64,000 nucleotides of DNA, taken from NCBI GenBank assembly GCA_028023455.1, contig JAQFVV010000012.1:15826364-15890363 (forward strand), read 5' to 3'. Positions 23,405 to 34,014 of the stretch are shown piece by piece (within the stretch, counting starts at the first letter, position 1; each line of letters begins with the position of its first letter). The position numbers and the translations under genes are program-made. Under the pieces are notes generated by a model. It saw only the letters and a list, made by a program, of their open reading frames with translations. It made no database searches and was not told where the DNA came from. Origin of the DNA: Epiperipatus broadwayi. Taxonomy: Eukaryota > Onychophora > Udeonychophora > Euonychophora > Peripatidae.

Positions 23405-25970
23405 TATCAAGGGAGAAGTTTAAAATCTGTATTATTATAGTTAATGAAATATTTAATGCAAGAAAGGGGGGTATATTATTATAGGAATTAGTATATTTTG
23501 TCAGGAGGATGCAAGGTTATTTCATTTTAGTGTCTAATATTTGTTTGAATAGTTTCCTGATCTATTATTCATTGACACTCATCCATGTTCAGATATTGAT
23601 TAGTAAAACATGTTTAACCTATAGCCAGATCAGTTGTATTTAGTCAAGATAATTTAATATTTATATTGCAGTGTATGTGCATGAGTGTATATCTGTATTA
23701 TGTTTCATTTCATTTTCATCTTTTAATAATTAGCAAACAATAGTGCATTTACAATAAAAACATTTAAATTACAGTAATTATCTTTAATAATTTAACAAAT
23801 ATATATTTTTTCCTCAATGATTAATGGATATTTGGATCAGTGGAGTATTTTACAAATTAAATAAATTATTAATCATTTTTGTTTAACAGTTAATTAATAT
23901 TCATTTATTTCAAGTTTGTAAAAAGTTTTTTTTTTTGTTACTTTTTTTGATTTAATTGTGAAGGTCAAAATTTTTTTTAGAAAAGATTTCTTGCATAGTA
24001 AATTAGCTTCCAGTGCAAAAGGTGGAGTTAACCTTTTGAGTGCAGATGACCTTTTGATGGAGGGAAGAGATATCTATTTAACAAATAGTCTTTATTTAAA
24101 ATTGCTCATTATTGTTATAATTGCAGCCAGTATATTCTTCTTCTCTGCTATAACAAGTATATATCTTTTCCAGAAGTCAAATTAATTTTAAAAAGCTTTA
24201 AAGTAAACTTCAAGAAAAGTCATAGGAAATTCTAGTATGGAAAAAGTCTTCAATTAGAATGTCAGGCTAGACTATAAGAAGGTATATCAGTTTTCATTTC
24301 TTTATCTAATTTAAACGTTTGAGTTAACCACCTCATACTTATTACTATTTTAAAATGTATATCTATAATATTAAGCTTGCGTACCTTATTTATTTACTAT
24401 TAAGAAGGAAGTTAGAGTGCATGAACTTTATAATTATCTAACTAATCTAAGTGAATTTTATAATATCTTTTGGAAATGTGTGCAGAACATTTTTGCAGGA
24501 TTTATTTTAACTTCTCATTTCATTTTCTATTTTACTTATACAAAAGTTAAACTAAAGTTAAAGGATATGTGCATTCTAAAGTAACATTCTATATTTAAAT
24601 TCATTACAGAAAATGACTATTTTTTGTGTGTTTTGTATTTTTAAAATAATATGTGCTTTATGAAAGAAAGTAAAAATATGAATTACCCCGAATAATTAAA
24701 AGATACTACTTATTAAATATGTACTTAAATTGGATGGAAGGATGGGAATGTGGTATATTTCTGTTCTCTTCGATATGGATGCATTATAAAATAAATTATT
24801 ATTAATTGTGGAATTACCAATGTATTATGACATATTAATTTGCAATGTTTAAAAATAACTATATGTATGCTAGCCTATAAAATGTCAGGGAAAACAAATG
24901 CTATTTAAGAAATTTATTAAGAACAATTGCTTATTTAATTTAAAAAACTACTACGGAGTGAATTAAATAATTGTTGTACAACTGTAGCTGAAATGTCTTT
25001 CATATTACCGTCAGTATAAAGGTTCATTTCTTACATATGATGTAGTAAACTCAATTATCTAAGCTAAGGACATTAGAGATACTAGATGAAATTTAAATTA
25101 TGATTATTTTTTCTTGTCCTACAGAAATTTATTTTATGTTTCTTATTCTTAATAAACATGAACTCAGTTTGAAATCTATCTCCGTATTGTTTAATAAACT
25201 TGGAGAAGGACTTTGCAAGTGAACTTTTTATTTTAAGTCAAAGAACAAGTGACTTTTGTTTCTTTATTTTTTTTTATTACTTGTCATCATATTTATTATG
25301 TTTATTATTATCATATTTATTATTATGTTTTGCTTATAATTTTGTGCTATTATAAACGTCTAGATTGTCTCGGAATGCGTATTCACAAATTGTGGATATG
25401 CTGGTAAAATTGATTTTATTCAAATATGCTTTGTTTTATTTTATGCAGGTAAAAAATATTTTTTTATTATATGGTTAAAGAGAGGTGTATATTTTATTTT
25501 GTATATTTTTCTTGATCTCAAAGTGAGAATTTTGGCTTCAAAGTAGCGAGTGTCTGATAAAAATATTCTGCCAGAAATAGCAAAGAAATTTTGTTCGTAA
25601 TATTTATGACTATTTAAATTTTAAAATAATTTAAAGTTTATTCTGAATTAAAGGTTATATTTTAATGTATCATTTAATTACCATATTATCTGCATAGTAT
25701 ATAACTTAGAATTTTTCTTATATCCTTATTTATGCATATGTATGTCTATTTTGTGCAATTATTACATTTGCTTAATAAAAGTCCAATCTGTATGTATTTA
25801 TCTGCCAGCGTATATATAATGTTAGATATGTAGAAGAGCTTTGGGAATAAAAATTACTCTGGATGTGTTCTATGTTTGTAGGGATAAGAGATTTTGCCTA
25901 TGTAGTATATTTTAATAATTTTCCATGAGTAGAGCCTATTTTATATTGTGTGTTATGAAATGATAGTTTT
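23405..25970. other. AT-rich stretch, no supported gene
   Basis: The 75-codon frame at 23958-24185 lacks an ATG start and has a hydrophobic C-terminal half that could be a chance membrane segment of AT-rich sequence. Nothing else stands out. Confidence 0.4.
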
Positions 25971-26165
25971 GAAGTTGAATGATGTTTTCTTATGGTCCTG
26001 GTGATGAGGAAAAGTCCCACACCAATAGTATATTTCAGAATTAGATGAGTTATTGTTGAAGTATGAAATGATATTTAGGAAGTTGAGTGATGTTTTTTCT
26101 TATAGTCCTGGTGATGAGGAAAAGTCCCACACCAATAGCGTATTTCAGAATTAGCTGAGTTCTTG
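25971..26165 (+). repeat. Tandem duplication, unit about 110 bp
   Basis: GTCCTGGTGATGAGGAAAAG followed by TCCCACACCAATAG occurs at 25996-26029 and again about 110 bp later, with matching flanks (TTCAGAATTAG..GAGTT). Units differ by several substitutions. Confidence 0.85.
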
Positions 26166-28309
26166 TCAAAGTGTTAAGCAACGAGTTTATTTGCTCCTCA
26201 TGTGAATTTTCCTTGGAACGTTTAGTTTGTATAATCGTGAAAATATAGCTCTGTATTATTTAGTATGTGGCCAGATAAATAGTTAAATTAAATTCTTGAT
26301 ATAATATTAGTGTCTTATTTTGTTGGTTGGTTTATGACATTGTCTGAAATGAAGTAATTGTTTAATATTTCCTCAATAACTTGATAATATGTAGAAAAGA
26401 TTGTTTTCTATTATTGTTGCTTAAGATATGACACACACGCGTAATATAAACAATATCGCGGATATAAAAGTATAGAGTTATTGAAATTAAAACAGGAAAT
26501 AAATGCTTTAAAACACATTATATTCATTTAACATAAAGTTATAAATCATCAAATCATTAGAATAAATATGATTTTAGTGCTATGCATGAAAGGTGTATGT
26601 ATTTTAAAATAGTTATTTAATTAACTTAGCGAGAGCTGCTTTATTGATAGCCAAAGGTACAAATTTGCTTTATTTCAATAATTGATAGTAAATCCTCTCA
26701 AAATAATTATTGTACCAATAATATGATATATTATTTAGTTAATGTTATGTTTAGATGAAACGCTTAAGCAAAGCAGGTATTCAAAGTCAGAATATTCAAG
26801 TTTTGTTTGTGATTTTGCTTTCAAAAAAAAAAGGTATGAATAATAAATAATGTAATATAATAGAGATACTTCCAAACTGATGTCCAAAGATTTATTTGAG
26901 AATTAAAATTATTAAAACAAGTAGTCTTACTGTAAAATAATTATGTTAAATTAAATTTTCAGTGTAATAAACGATTTATTTATTAAAAAAAACTGTGATG
27001 AGTTATTCTTGTATACATTTGTGTACTTATTTCCACATTTCATACATCTATTATAAAATAACTATATTGTTTTATAGCTATGATATTAAATATGCTGGTA
27101 TCTGATAATATTGTTTCCTCAATCCAAACATTATAAGAAACATTGCCACTTGGTAAACGTATAAGAAGGGTCGCCTAGTTAATGTATTGGTTAGATAATG
27201 ATGTGAGATTAAAATATACCCTATTTCTATCATTATCTAATTGCTAAACACAGTAAAACATTTAGTCAATTTATCTCACTACATTTTATTATAAGGTAGA
27301 ATTATAAATTCTGGGCCACTGTATTTTCTTTAATTCAACTGTGTTTTTTTAAATTCCCTGAAATCTTATTGTATATTCATTGATCAGCATTAAGGTAGCT
27401 GTTTAGATGATGATATGCCAAGTCATAGAATTGTTTAGTGATATAATTATATCAAGCTGATATATGTTATACTTGGATGATGGAAGAAATTAAGTTGAAA
27501 GGATATTTTAATAGTCTTTACAAATAAACATTGTTATTCTTTATCATGCAGTTAATTAACAAAAGGATTTATATTTTATTTAATGTTTTATAATAGTTCT
27601 TCCTTCATTTATTTATAATTATATATTTTATGAACTTCCTGTAACCTCCCACTGAGCTGAGCTGAATGTAGACATAGGTAAAGAATCTCGTAATAATTTT
27701 ATATCAAATATGTAGTTATATTGTTCTATTCATTAATAGAACTGGCGCCCTGGGCATTTACTCATATAATGTATATGAGCAGTGTTGTGAGCGTGGGTTA
27801 CAATATATATATATATATATATATAGGTACATTGTTTCACAGATATAATTTGAAGTCGTCCCCCCCCAATTTAGAACTGTCTAGATAAAATTAAAAAAAG
27901 CTGACACAGTTTTCAAAAATAAAAGTTAAAACAAAGAAATAAAAAGATGACAGCAATTTAAAAATTAATATTTTAAAATATTAAAAGTACTGTTAAGATG
28001 TAATATTTTGCAAAAGTTTAATGTTTACAGATTATTAAAAAGAAAGCTGTAATTAACAGTTAATAAAAAAAAGATTGCCGTGGGCATAAAAATGAATAGA
28101 TGTTTTTGAAAAACATCAGATAAGAGTCATTAGAATCTATTCCTACCAAAAGTAGATGGCCAATGAGGAAAGAAAATAAAACACAGACCTCTGTGGTGTT
28201 AGATCGATCCAAAAACTGATAGATCAAATAATAATATATAAAGTACAGAATTCTTCTTTTCAAATAGTTCATAAATATCCAAAATAGAAATAAAACAAAC
28301 TAACTCCTT
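26166..28309. other. AT-rich stretch with (AT)n run, no supported gene
   Basis: A short block at 27649-27803 starts TGTAACCTCCCAC and ends GTGGGTTACA next to an (AT)n run at 27822-27844, and contains TGGCGCCCTGGG near 27751, which resembles a retroelement primer-binding site. I could not assemble a full LTR from it. The frame at 28060-28272 has no recognisable domain. Confidence 0.35.
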
Positions 28310-28345
28310 TTTAAAACTTGTTTTTTATATGACTATAATCATGGA

Positions 28346-28397
28346 AAAAAAAAATCCAACGTTTTGACTATTTTATATAGTCTTTTTCAAGGCACAC
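28346..28397 (-). ncRNA. Penelope 3'-terminal hairpin (hammerhead-derived)
   Basis: Minus strand: UUGAAAAA, then arms GACUA (28382-28378) and UAGUC (28370-28366) around a 7-nt loop, then AAAACG. It corresponds to the CUGAUGA, stem II, GAAA layout of hammerheads described in Penelope-like elements, but the core is decayed (UUGAAAA, AAAA), so cleavage is not expected. Confidence 0.5.
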
Positions 28398-28625
28398 TAA
28401 AATAAAATAAAATATATATAATAACAAATAACACATATTCCATAAAAAAAATTAAAATAAATAAATAAATAAAAAATTGCAAAATATATTCATAACCAAA
28501 AATTTACTTTATCTCACTCTCCTTTCCTATTACCAACAACCACAACTCAAAGAGAAACAATTTTCTTTTTTTTTTAAAAAAAAAAAATCTATATATATCC
28601 TTTAAAACATTTAATTAAAAACCTA

Positions 28626-29651
28626 TTATTTTCTTTTCTGTTTTTCTATTAACATCCTATTTAATTCTGGTTTTATTTCATTAATGTATACACTTTCTTT
28701 TATCATCCTTTCATTATATGACTTAATACATTCCAAAGGCTTTATATCAAAATCCCCATGCTTAAATTTATTCATGTGAATGTAAACAGCAGAATTTTTA
28801 TCACCTAAATGCTGTTTTAATCTAGTTTTTAATTTATTCTTACTAGTCCCAACATATGTCATTTCTACATTCTTTCTAAAACAATTCAAACATTTTATCA
28901 AATAAACTGAATTCATAATGTCTAACCTATTATAGTCCCCATTATTATTAATTAAAAGATTTAAACTTGCTTTCTTTTTATAAACTGGACAAATTGAAAC
29001 ATTATATTTCCTATTAATCATTTTAACTAATTTCTTAACTTTAATAAATAAATCTTTAGATATATTAAAACCAACATAAATAATCTTTTCTCTATTCCTA
29101 CTCCTATCTAATCCCATTCTATTTCTTATTTTATTTATATTTTTATTAGAAAACAAATGTTTAACTACACCCCTAGGATAATCATTCATAAAACATTCAT
29201 TCCTAATAATATCAATCTCATTCCCAAACAAATTACTATTTGAACATAACTTAATTGCCCTAATAATTTTATTATTAACAATATTAATTTTACTATGATT
29301 ATCAATATCTGAAAACCAATTATTTGATAATCCAAAAAATGTTTTTTTTCTAAACACAGATGTTTCTATACTAACACTACCATTCCTATCAATTTTTTTT
29401 AAAATTCTAACATCCATATATTCAATAACATTAATATATTCTTTTTCCATAGTAAATTTTATTTTTTCAACTCTACCATTAATATAACTCAAAAAATTAT
29501 CTGCATTTCTTTTATTACCATTGAAAACCATAAAATAGTCATCAACATATCTAACATAAAAAATTGGTTTATTTCTATTATAATTAAAAAATTGCTCTTC
29601 AAACTTATACATATATATTCCTGCCAAAAAACCACTCAGACTATTACCCAT
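28626..29651 (-). pseudogene. Penelope-like RT (C-terminal part) with GIY-YIG endonuclease
   Basis: This 341-codon frame starts within RT motif B (SMGNSLSGFLAG). It continues with RYVDDYFMVF (motif C, YVDD with both catalytic aspartates, residues about 34-37), a thumb and linker rich in Asn and Lys, and then GIY-YIG from about residue 245. The endonuclease begins SVYLIKC, followed by TYVGTS (the YIG position as YVG), LKTRLKQHL with the catalytic arginine, and ESVYINEIKPELN with the metal-binding glutamate. All key endonuclease residues can be placed. The frame's first ATG is only the motif B methionine, so the true protein began upstream in another frame (29654-29896). Polypeptide quality is high for a remnant; only the 5' end is broken. 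Confidence 0.9.
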
Positions 29652-29653
29652 AC

Positions 29654-29960
29654 TTAAACCCTCTTTTTGCTTATAAAATTCATCCCCATATTTAAAAATA
29701 AGGTCCTACAACAAATCACTAATATTTCATATAAAAGAAAACCCTCAATTTTTAATTTTACCCGTTTATCTTTATTATATAAATCCATAAAACAACAAAT
29801 AGCAACCTCCGGATCAATGTTAGTATACATACTAACTATGTCTAACTTTACAAAAACCAAATTTTTAAAAACCTTACCTTCTAAAAAAACTTTCAATTTA
29901 CTAATAAACTATATAGAATTATTAACACAAATTCTTACAAATAATGTAATATATTTTTAA
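29654..29960 (-). pseudogene. Penelope-like RT motif A segment, frameshifted
   Basis: The frame holds VKLDIVSMYTNIDPEVA, RT motif A with its catalytic aspartate, followed by an alpha-helical stretch. It ends in a stop at 29654, where the alternative frame (KQKEGLSMGNS) takes over, so one frameshift around 29660-29700 joins it to the next segment. Upstream, in-frame stops appear by about 29910 and the N-terminal fingers are not recognisable. It overlaps a plus-strand frame that is a shadow. Confidence 0.85.
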
Positions 29961-29990
29961 AAAATATTATTATACAACCACTTTTAACTT

Positions 29991-30630
29991 TCAACTGATA
30001 GATAAGAAGAGCATAAAGAGATAAATAAAGGAGTAGAGTTTGCTTAAGAGATTTTTGTGCAGACATATGGTTAGAAATCATCAAGACTTAGTGAAATCCA
30101 TATTATATGATTACTAGCCCAACAAAGCTTGGAGCACTGTGAATAATAAAAAGAAGGAACCTGTAACTAATAAAATATTAAATGAAGAAACAAGTGGTTA
30201 AAATATATCTTCAAATGTCTGGGTAATCGACAATAGCTTTCTCTCTCCTCTGACCTCAGTTCAGTTATGAAGTAAAATAAAATCAATGCCTGTGAACTGA
30301 CCATCAACTTGTTGAGCTCTCAGAACACCCCTTATTGATTGGAAAATTTGTAGTGAACTGCCAGCAGATGCAGGTTCAGGTAAGGAAATTGTACACTTTT
30401 TATGACATGTAAAAATATTTTGTAAATTATATTTATTAAGTTAAAATATAATATAATGAAATGTTACTTTTAAATTGATTGATTGTAATTAATACAAAAG
30501 AGAAATATATTTAAAAATGGAACGTATTGAAGTAATAAGTGAAATAAAAATATTTTGTAAGATGCATTTATTAAGATAATTTATGATTTAATAAAATGTC
30601 ATTTTCTGGATTGATTGATTATGAAGTGAT
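29991..30630. other. Spacer, nothing recognised
   Basis: AT-rich sequence between the Penelope-like element and the minisatellite cluster; no frame or repeat end is visible. Confidence 0.4.
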
Positions 30631-30928
30631 GCTTCCAAATAATAAAAAAATATTTATTCTAAATGACAGTTATTATTTTATATAAAAAAAAACTTTGATA
30701 GAATGAATTGCATCTGGAACCACACATACATAAATTAAGGAAATGTTTATATATGTGAATTAAGGAATAATAATAAAATGCTTCCAAATAATAAAAAAAT
30801 ATTTATTCTAAATGACAGTTATTATTTTATTAAAAAAACTTTGATAGAATGAATTGCCTCTGGAACCACAAATACATAAATTAAGGAAATGTTTATATAT
30901 GTGAATTAAGGAATAATAATAAATCTCT
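30631..30928 (+). repeat. Tandem duplication, unit 149 bp
   Basis: GCTTCCAAATAATAAAAAAA starts at 30631 and again at 30780. The two units differ by a few bases and short A-run length changes. Confidence 0.9.
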
Positions 30929-31312
30929 TCAAAATAATGACTTCAAACTGTAGAGATGAATGAATGGTTCAACCCACACATATATTAAGTAATAGTAAAT
31001 CTCTTCCAAATAATGAATTCAAACTGCATTGATATGATAACTAAGTGGTTCAAATCCACACATATATTAGGTAATAGTAAATCTCTTCCAAATAATGACT
31101 TCAAATTGCATTGATATGATGAATAAGTGGTTCAAACCTACACATATATTAAGTAATAATAAATCTCTTCCAAATAATGACTTCAAACTGCATGGAAATT
31201 ATGAATAAGTGGTTCAAACCCACACCAAATATATTAAGTAATAATAAAGCTCTTCCAAATAATGACTTCAAACCATATGGATATGATGAATAAGTGTTTC
31301 AAGCCCATACTT
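30929..31312 (+). repeat. Minisatellite, about 75-bp unit, 5 copies
   Basis: Five copies of a unit running AATCTCTTCCAAATAATGAC, TTCAAACTGCAT, ATGAATAAGTGGTTCAAA, CCCACACATATATTAAGTAA. The last copies are more diverged. The GGTTCAAACCC phrase resembles a tRNA B box, but no A box or tRNA fold accompanies it. Confidence 0.9.
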
Positions 31313-31327
31313 GTATGATTTGTAAAA

Positions 31328-31552
31328 TGAAAACAAATACTTCAGGATTCCTGGATTAAAACAAATATTTCTAGACACCTGGATTAAAATAAGCATTTCA
31401 AGATACTTGGATTAAAATAAATACTCCAAGATACCTGGATTGGAATAAATACTTTGGGATTCCTGGATTAAAACAAATATTTCTAGATACCTGGATTAAA
31501 ATAAGTACTTCAAGATACTTGGATTAAAATAAATACTTCAAGATACCTAAAT
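31328..31552 (+). repeat. Minisatellite, 28-30-bp unit, about 8 copies
   Basis: Units of the type GATACCTGGATTAAAATAAA + TACTTCAA repeat about eight times. Variants GATTCCTGG...AACAAATATTTC recur every fourth unit, giving a higher-order period of about 116 bp. Confidence 0.9.
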
Positions 31553-31558
31553 AAATTA

Positions 31559-32431
31559 CACCTGGGTCTCTTTTTACGCGGACTTATTTAACATGATTTT
31601 GAAGTTACATGTTTCGTGTTTCACCGGAAGTCGATTTCTGATAATGCATGATTACTTTAAATAATAAATTTCACGCACTTATGTTATATTGAAAGTAATA
31701 GCGCATTATTGGAATTTGACTTTCATCTTAGTAATTTCAATATTTTCAGTGCTTTATAATAGTAAGATTTTATGCAATAATGTAATTAAAATCATGATTT
31801 CCACATTTTATGTATACACATATTAAATTTTACAAGATTATAATGTAAATTTGTTCAAACATTGTGCGTGTTAATTTTGCATTTTAAATCACATTCTGTT
31901 TTTGCTTTTTAAAAAAGAACGTAATCAATTATTATTTTCTTATTAATGACACTAATCATTAATATGCTCTTAAATTCCAATGAGAGCTAAATGGTTGTAG
32001 TCTGGATATCATGAGCTTCGTAAACAATTAATAAAATCATCATCTCAAAGATTAATTATTAATTGCATTGTCACCAGAAAATCATAATAATTAAAATATG
32101 TATAAAAAAATGTAAATTACTGTACTGTAAATTATGCATAAAAATATATTATTTTGAATAAAATTAAATATTATAGTTAAAAAAAGTTTGTCTTGTATCA
32201 ATTTTTTTCAAATTTGAAAATTTTTATTAGTCATATTTTATTTCCTTATTTTTTTTTTTTTTGCGTGAATTTTAAAGTAATTTTACGTTGGTGCTTTGCT
32301 TTTATGCAAATTTTGAAAAATCACAGACTGCATCCCCCCTTTTTCAATGTAAGTTACGTCTATTTTTGCGCAATTTTGTTTGCGCATGTTTTCTGAGGAA
32401 CCTATCTATCGCGTAAAATGAGACCCAGTTG
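31559..32431. mobile_element. TIR element (873 bp) flanked by TA, mariner/Tc1-like MITE
   Basis: Ends are inverted repeats of about 22 bp with two mismatches, sharing CTGGGTCTCWTTTTACGCG (left 31562-31580, right 32410-32428 reversed). Each end abuts a TA dinucleotide (31557-31558 and 32432-32433), the expected target duplication for IS630/Tc1/mariner elements, although TA is weak evidence in such AT-rich DNA. No transposase is encoded. The element abuts the minisatellite to its left. Confidence 0.75.
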
Positions 32432-32839
32432 TAATTACTTCTATACACATGAATACATATCTATGCAGATGAGGGAGCTTCAAACCTTGAAGGACAATTC
32501 CCACTCAGGAACAATCAGAAAAACATCCATATTGTGCACACAGATATGAAGACAGTCAGTATAGAGACTGTCAGCAAACTTTTCCTTCTTTTTTAAGAAC
32601 TTTATAAGTCATATTGTCATTAAACAAAAGGTTTGTTTCAAAATAAATAATACCTTTTGTCAATTTCATTTGCATCATTCATCCATTTATGCACTGGTTC
32701 ACAAGAATCTCATGCCTTCTGAGCTATGTATGGCATAACCAAGTGATGGTAAGTAAGGTTGTAGTGAGATGGAACTCTAGTGGCGCCATTTGGGAAACCA
32801 AACACAAATTTTTAGATGCTTCCAGTCTCTATGGTGCTA

Positions 32840-32965
32840 CTTCCTCTGATGAGCAGGAAATATTGTAGTAGGTGGGGTAACATCTGCATTGGGAAATGCC
32901 AATCGATAGTTCCTTCTTGCAATATGCTCATCAGGAAATAAAACTAACAAAGAATGGGGTTGATA
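32840..32965. repeat. Inverted pair of CTGATGAGCA-containing sequences
   Basis: TTCCTCTGATGAGCA on the plus strand near 32840 and TTTCCTGATGAGCA on the minus strand near 32940 face each other about 80 bp apart. Both have the CUGAUGA core word, but the downstream GAAA and stem II do not form cleanly. It may be another decayed Penelope-type terminus. Confidence 0.35.
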
Positions 32966-34014
32966 GTGTATCCGATTACAATGTATATATATATATATCA
33001 AACACTTGATTTGTTCTACTAGATACATTTTTTAGACTATAACTATAGTACAATCAAGTAGGAGGTTTAATATGAGTTCCATTAAATAATATTATCAGGA
33101 AACTTGTTAATAATTAAATATTTTGGCTTGTAAAAAAAATTGTTTAGTAAAATTTGTAAAAAGGCAGTACAGCATGATAAAGGGAGGGGATTAGTTATTA
33201 AGAAAACTATGCACAAAACATCATCAAAATCGATCTTAGAAACTTGCACTCCAGAGATAGATACTGTAATAGTATGTAAAATTCATAGGGGTGAACCTGG
33301 GATGATGGGACTCATCATCATCCACCTCAAATCAATGGAAGTCAATGATTCAATATTTAAAATATTAAATATAAATTTAATATATAAAAATAATACACAA
33401 GTAATGAGCATGAAGACATAGTGAGATCACTCTGAGAGATCAGCACAGTTAATTGTATAAGTATGTTAACTATAAGTTCATCAGCATTATAAATAAGTAT
33501 AAGTAACACTCATCATTATGAGTGGTTAACAATAAAAGCAAATCAACAGTCAATCTGGTGACTGAATTTAAAATGGGTTTACTATTGACCAGGCTAATTA
33601 TTTAGCTTGGGGAAGATTATTTAAACATTAATTTGGATGTACAAACTCAAGTGCTAATTCATCAGAATATATAACAATAAAAGCAATAATGTTGGGATAT
33701 TAAAACTGCTGATTATCATCAATGCTCTGGCCGCGTCATGCCATTAATGTTCTGACAACTATAAACTTAATTTTTAAATGAATGCTAAACTGAATAAAAT
33801 ATAATGCATGGACTTTAAAAGATATCCTCTTTGTGTCCATCCAGGATCATCCTCAACTGGATGCCCCTAAGCCTAATATAATCCCCTTTTATATAACAGA
33901 CTGTTATGCATAAATCTAGCTCAGAGAACACAAGCAGTTTATAAACAACAATAAAAAAAATGAAATTAAGATCTACAGAATATCAATTAAGCCTTCTGAT
34001 TTTGATTAATATAC
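32966..34014. other. AT-rich stretch, no supported gene
   Basis: The 93-codon frame at 33140-33421 has no recognised domain. A minus-strand TATA-like TTATATAAAAGGGG near 33886 with less AT-rich sequence downstream of it could be an LTR promoter, unpaired. Confidence 0.35.

Larger units (their letters stand above)
28310..29990 (-). mobile_element. 5'-truncated Penelope-like retroelement with GIY-YIG
   Basis: A minus-strand retroelement with reverse transcriptase and C-terminal GIY-YIG endonuclease, the hallmark of the Penelope-like order. Upstream RT motifs before motif A are missing, so the copy is 5'-truncated, as is common for target-primed insertions. Its 3' tail holds a hairpin at 28361-28390: GACTA/TAGTC arms, with CAAAAC on one side and TTGAAAAA on the other when read on the minus strand, then GTTGGA. 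That is the conserved terminal hairpin of Penelope-like elements. The coding part is only lightly damaged, implying a relatively young insertion. It inserts by priming on a nicked target and integrates with its own endonuclease. Confidence 0.9.

Noticed and set aside
23958-24185. 75-codon frame with a hydrophobic C-terminal segment, possible small membrane protein
   Set aside because: No ATG start, no promoter or neighbours, and hydrophobic translations are expected by chance in T-rich DNA.
27745-27765. TGGCGCCCTGGG as a retroelement primer-binding site
   Set aside because: No LTR end directly precedes it and no gag or pol follows; the match is short enough for chance.
22992-27803. A single 4.8-kb LTR from TGTGACCC to GTGGGTTACA, both beside (AT)n
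   Set aside because: The ends are only partly complementary, the length is extreme, and nothing inside supports an LTR; kept only as a hint under target preference.
30929-31312. CRISPR-like array
   Set aside because: Units repeat in full without unique spacers, in a clearly eukaryotic context; it is a minisatellite.
33140-33421. 93-codon frame
   Set aside because: Composition is AT-driven, ends in repetitive Asn/Ile, and no family signature was seen.
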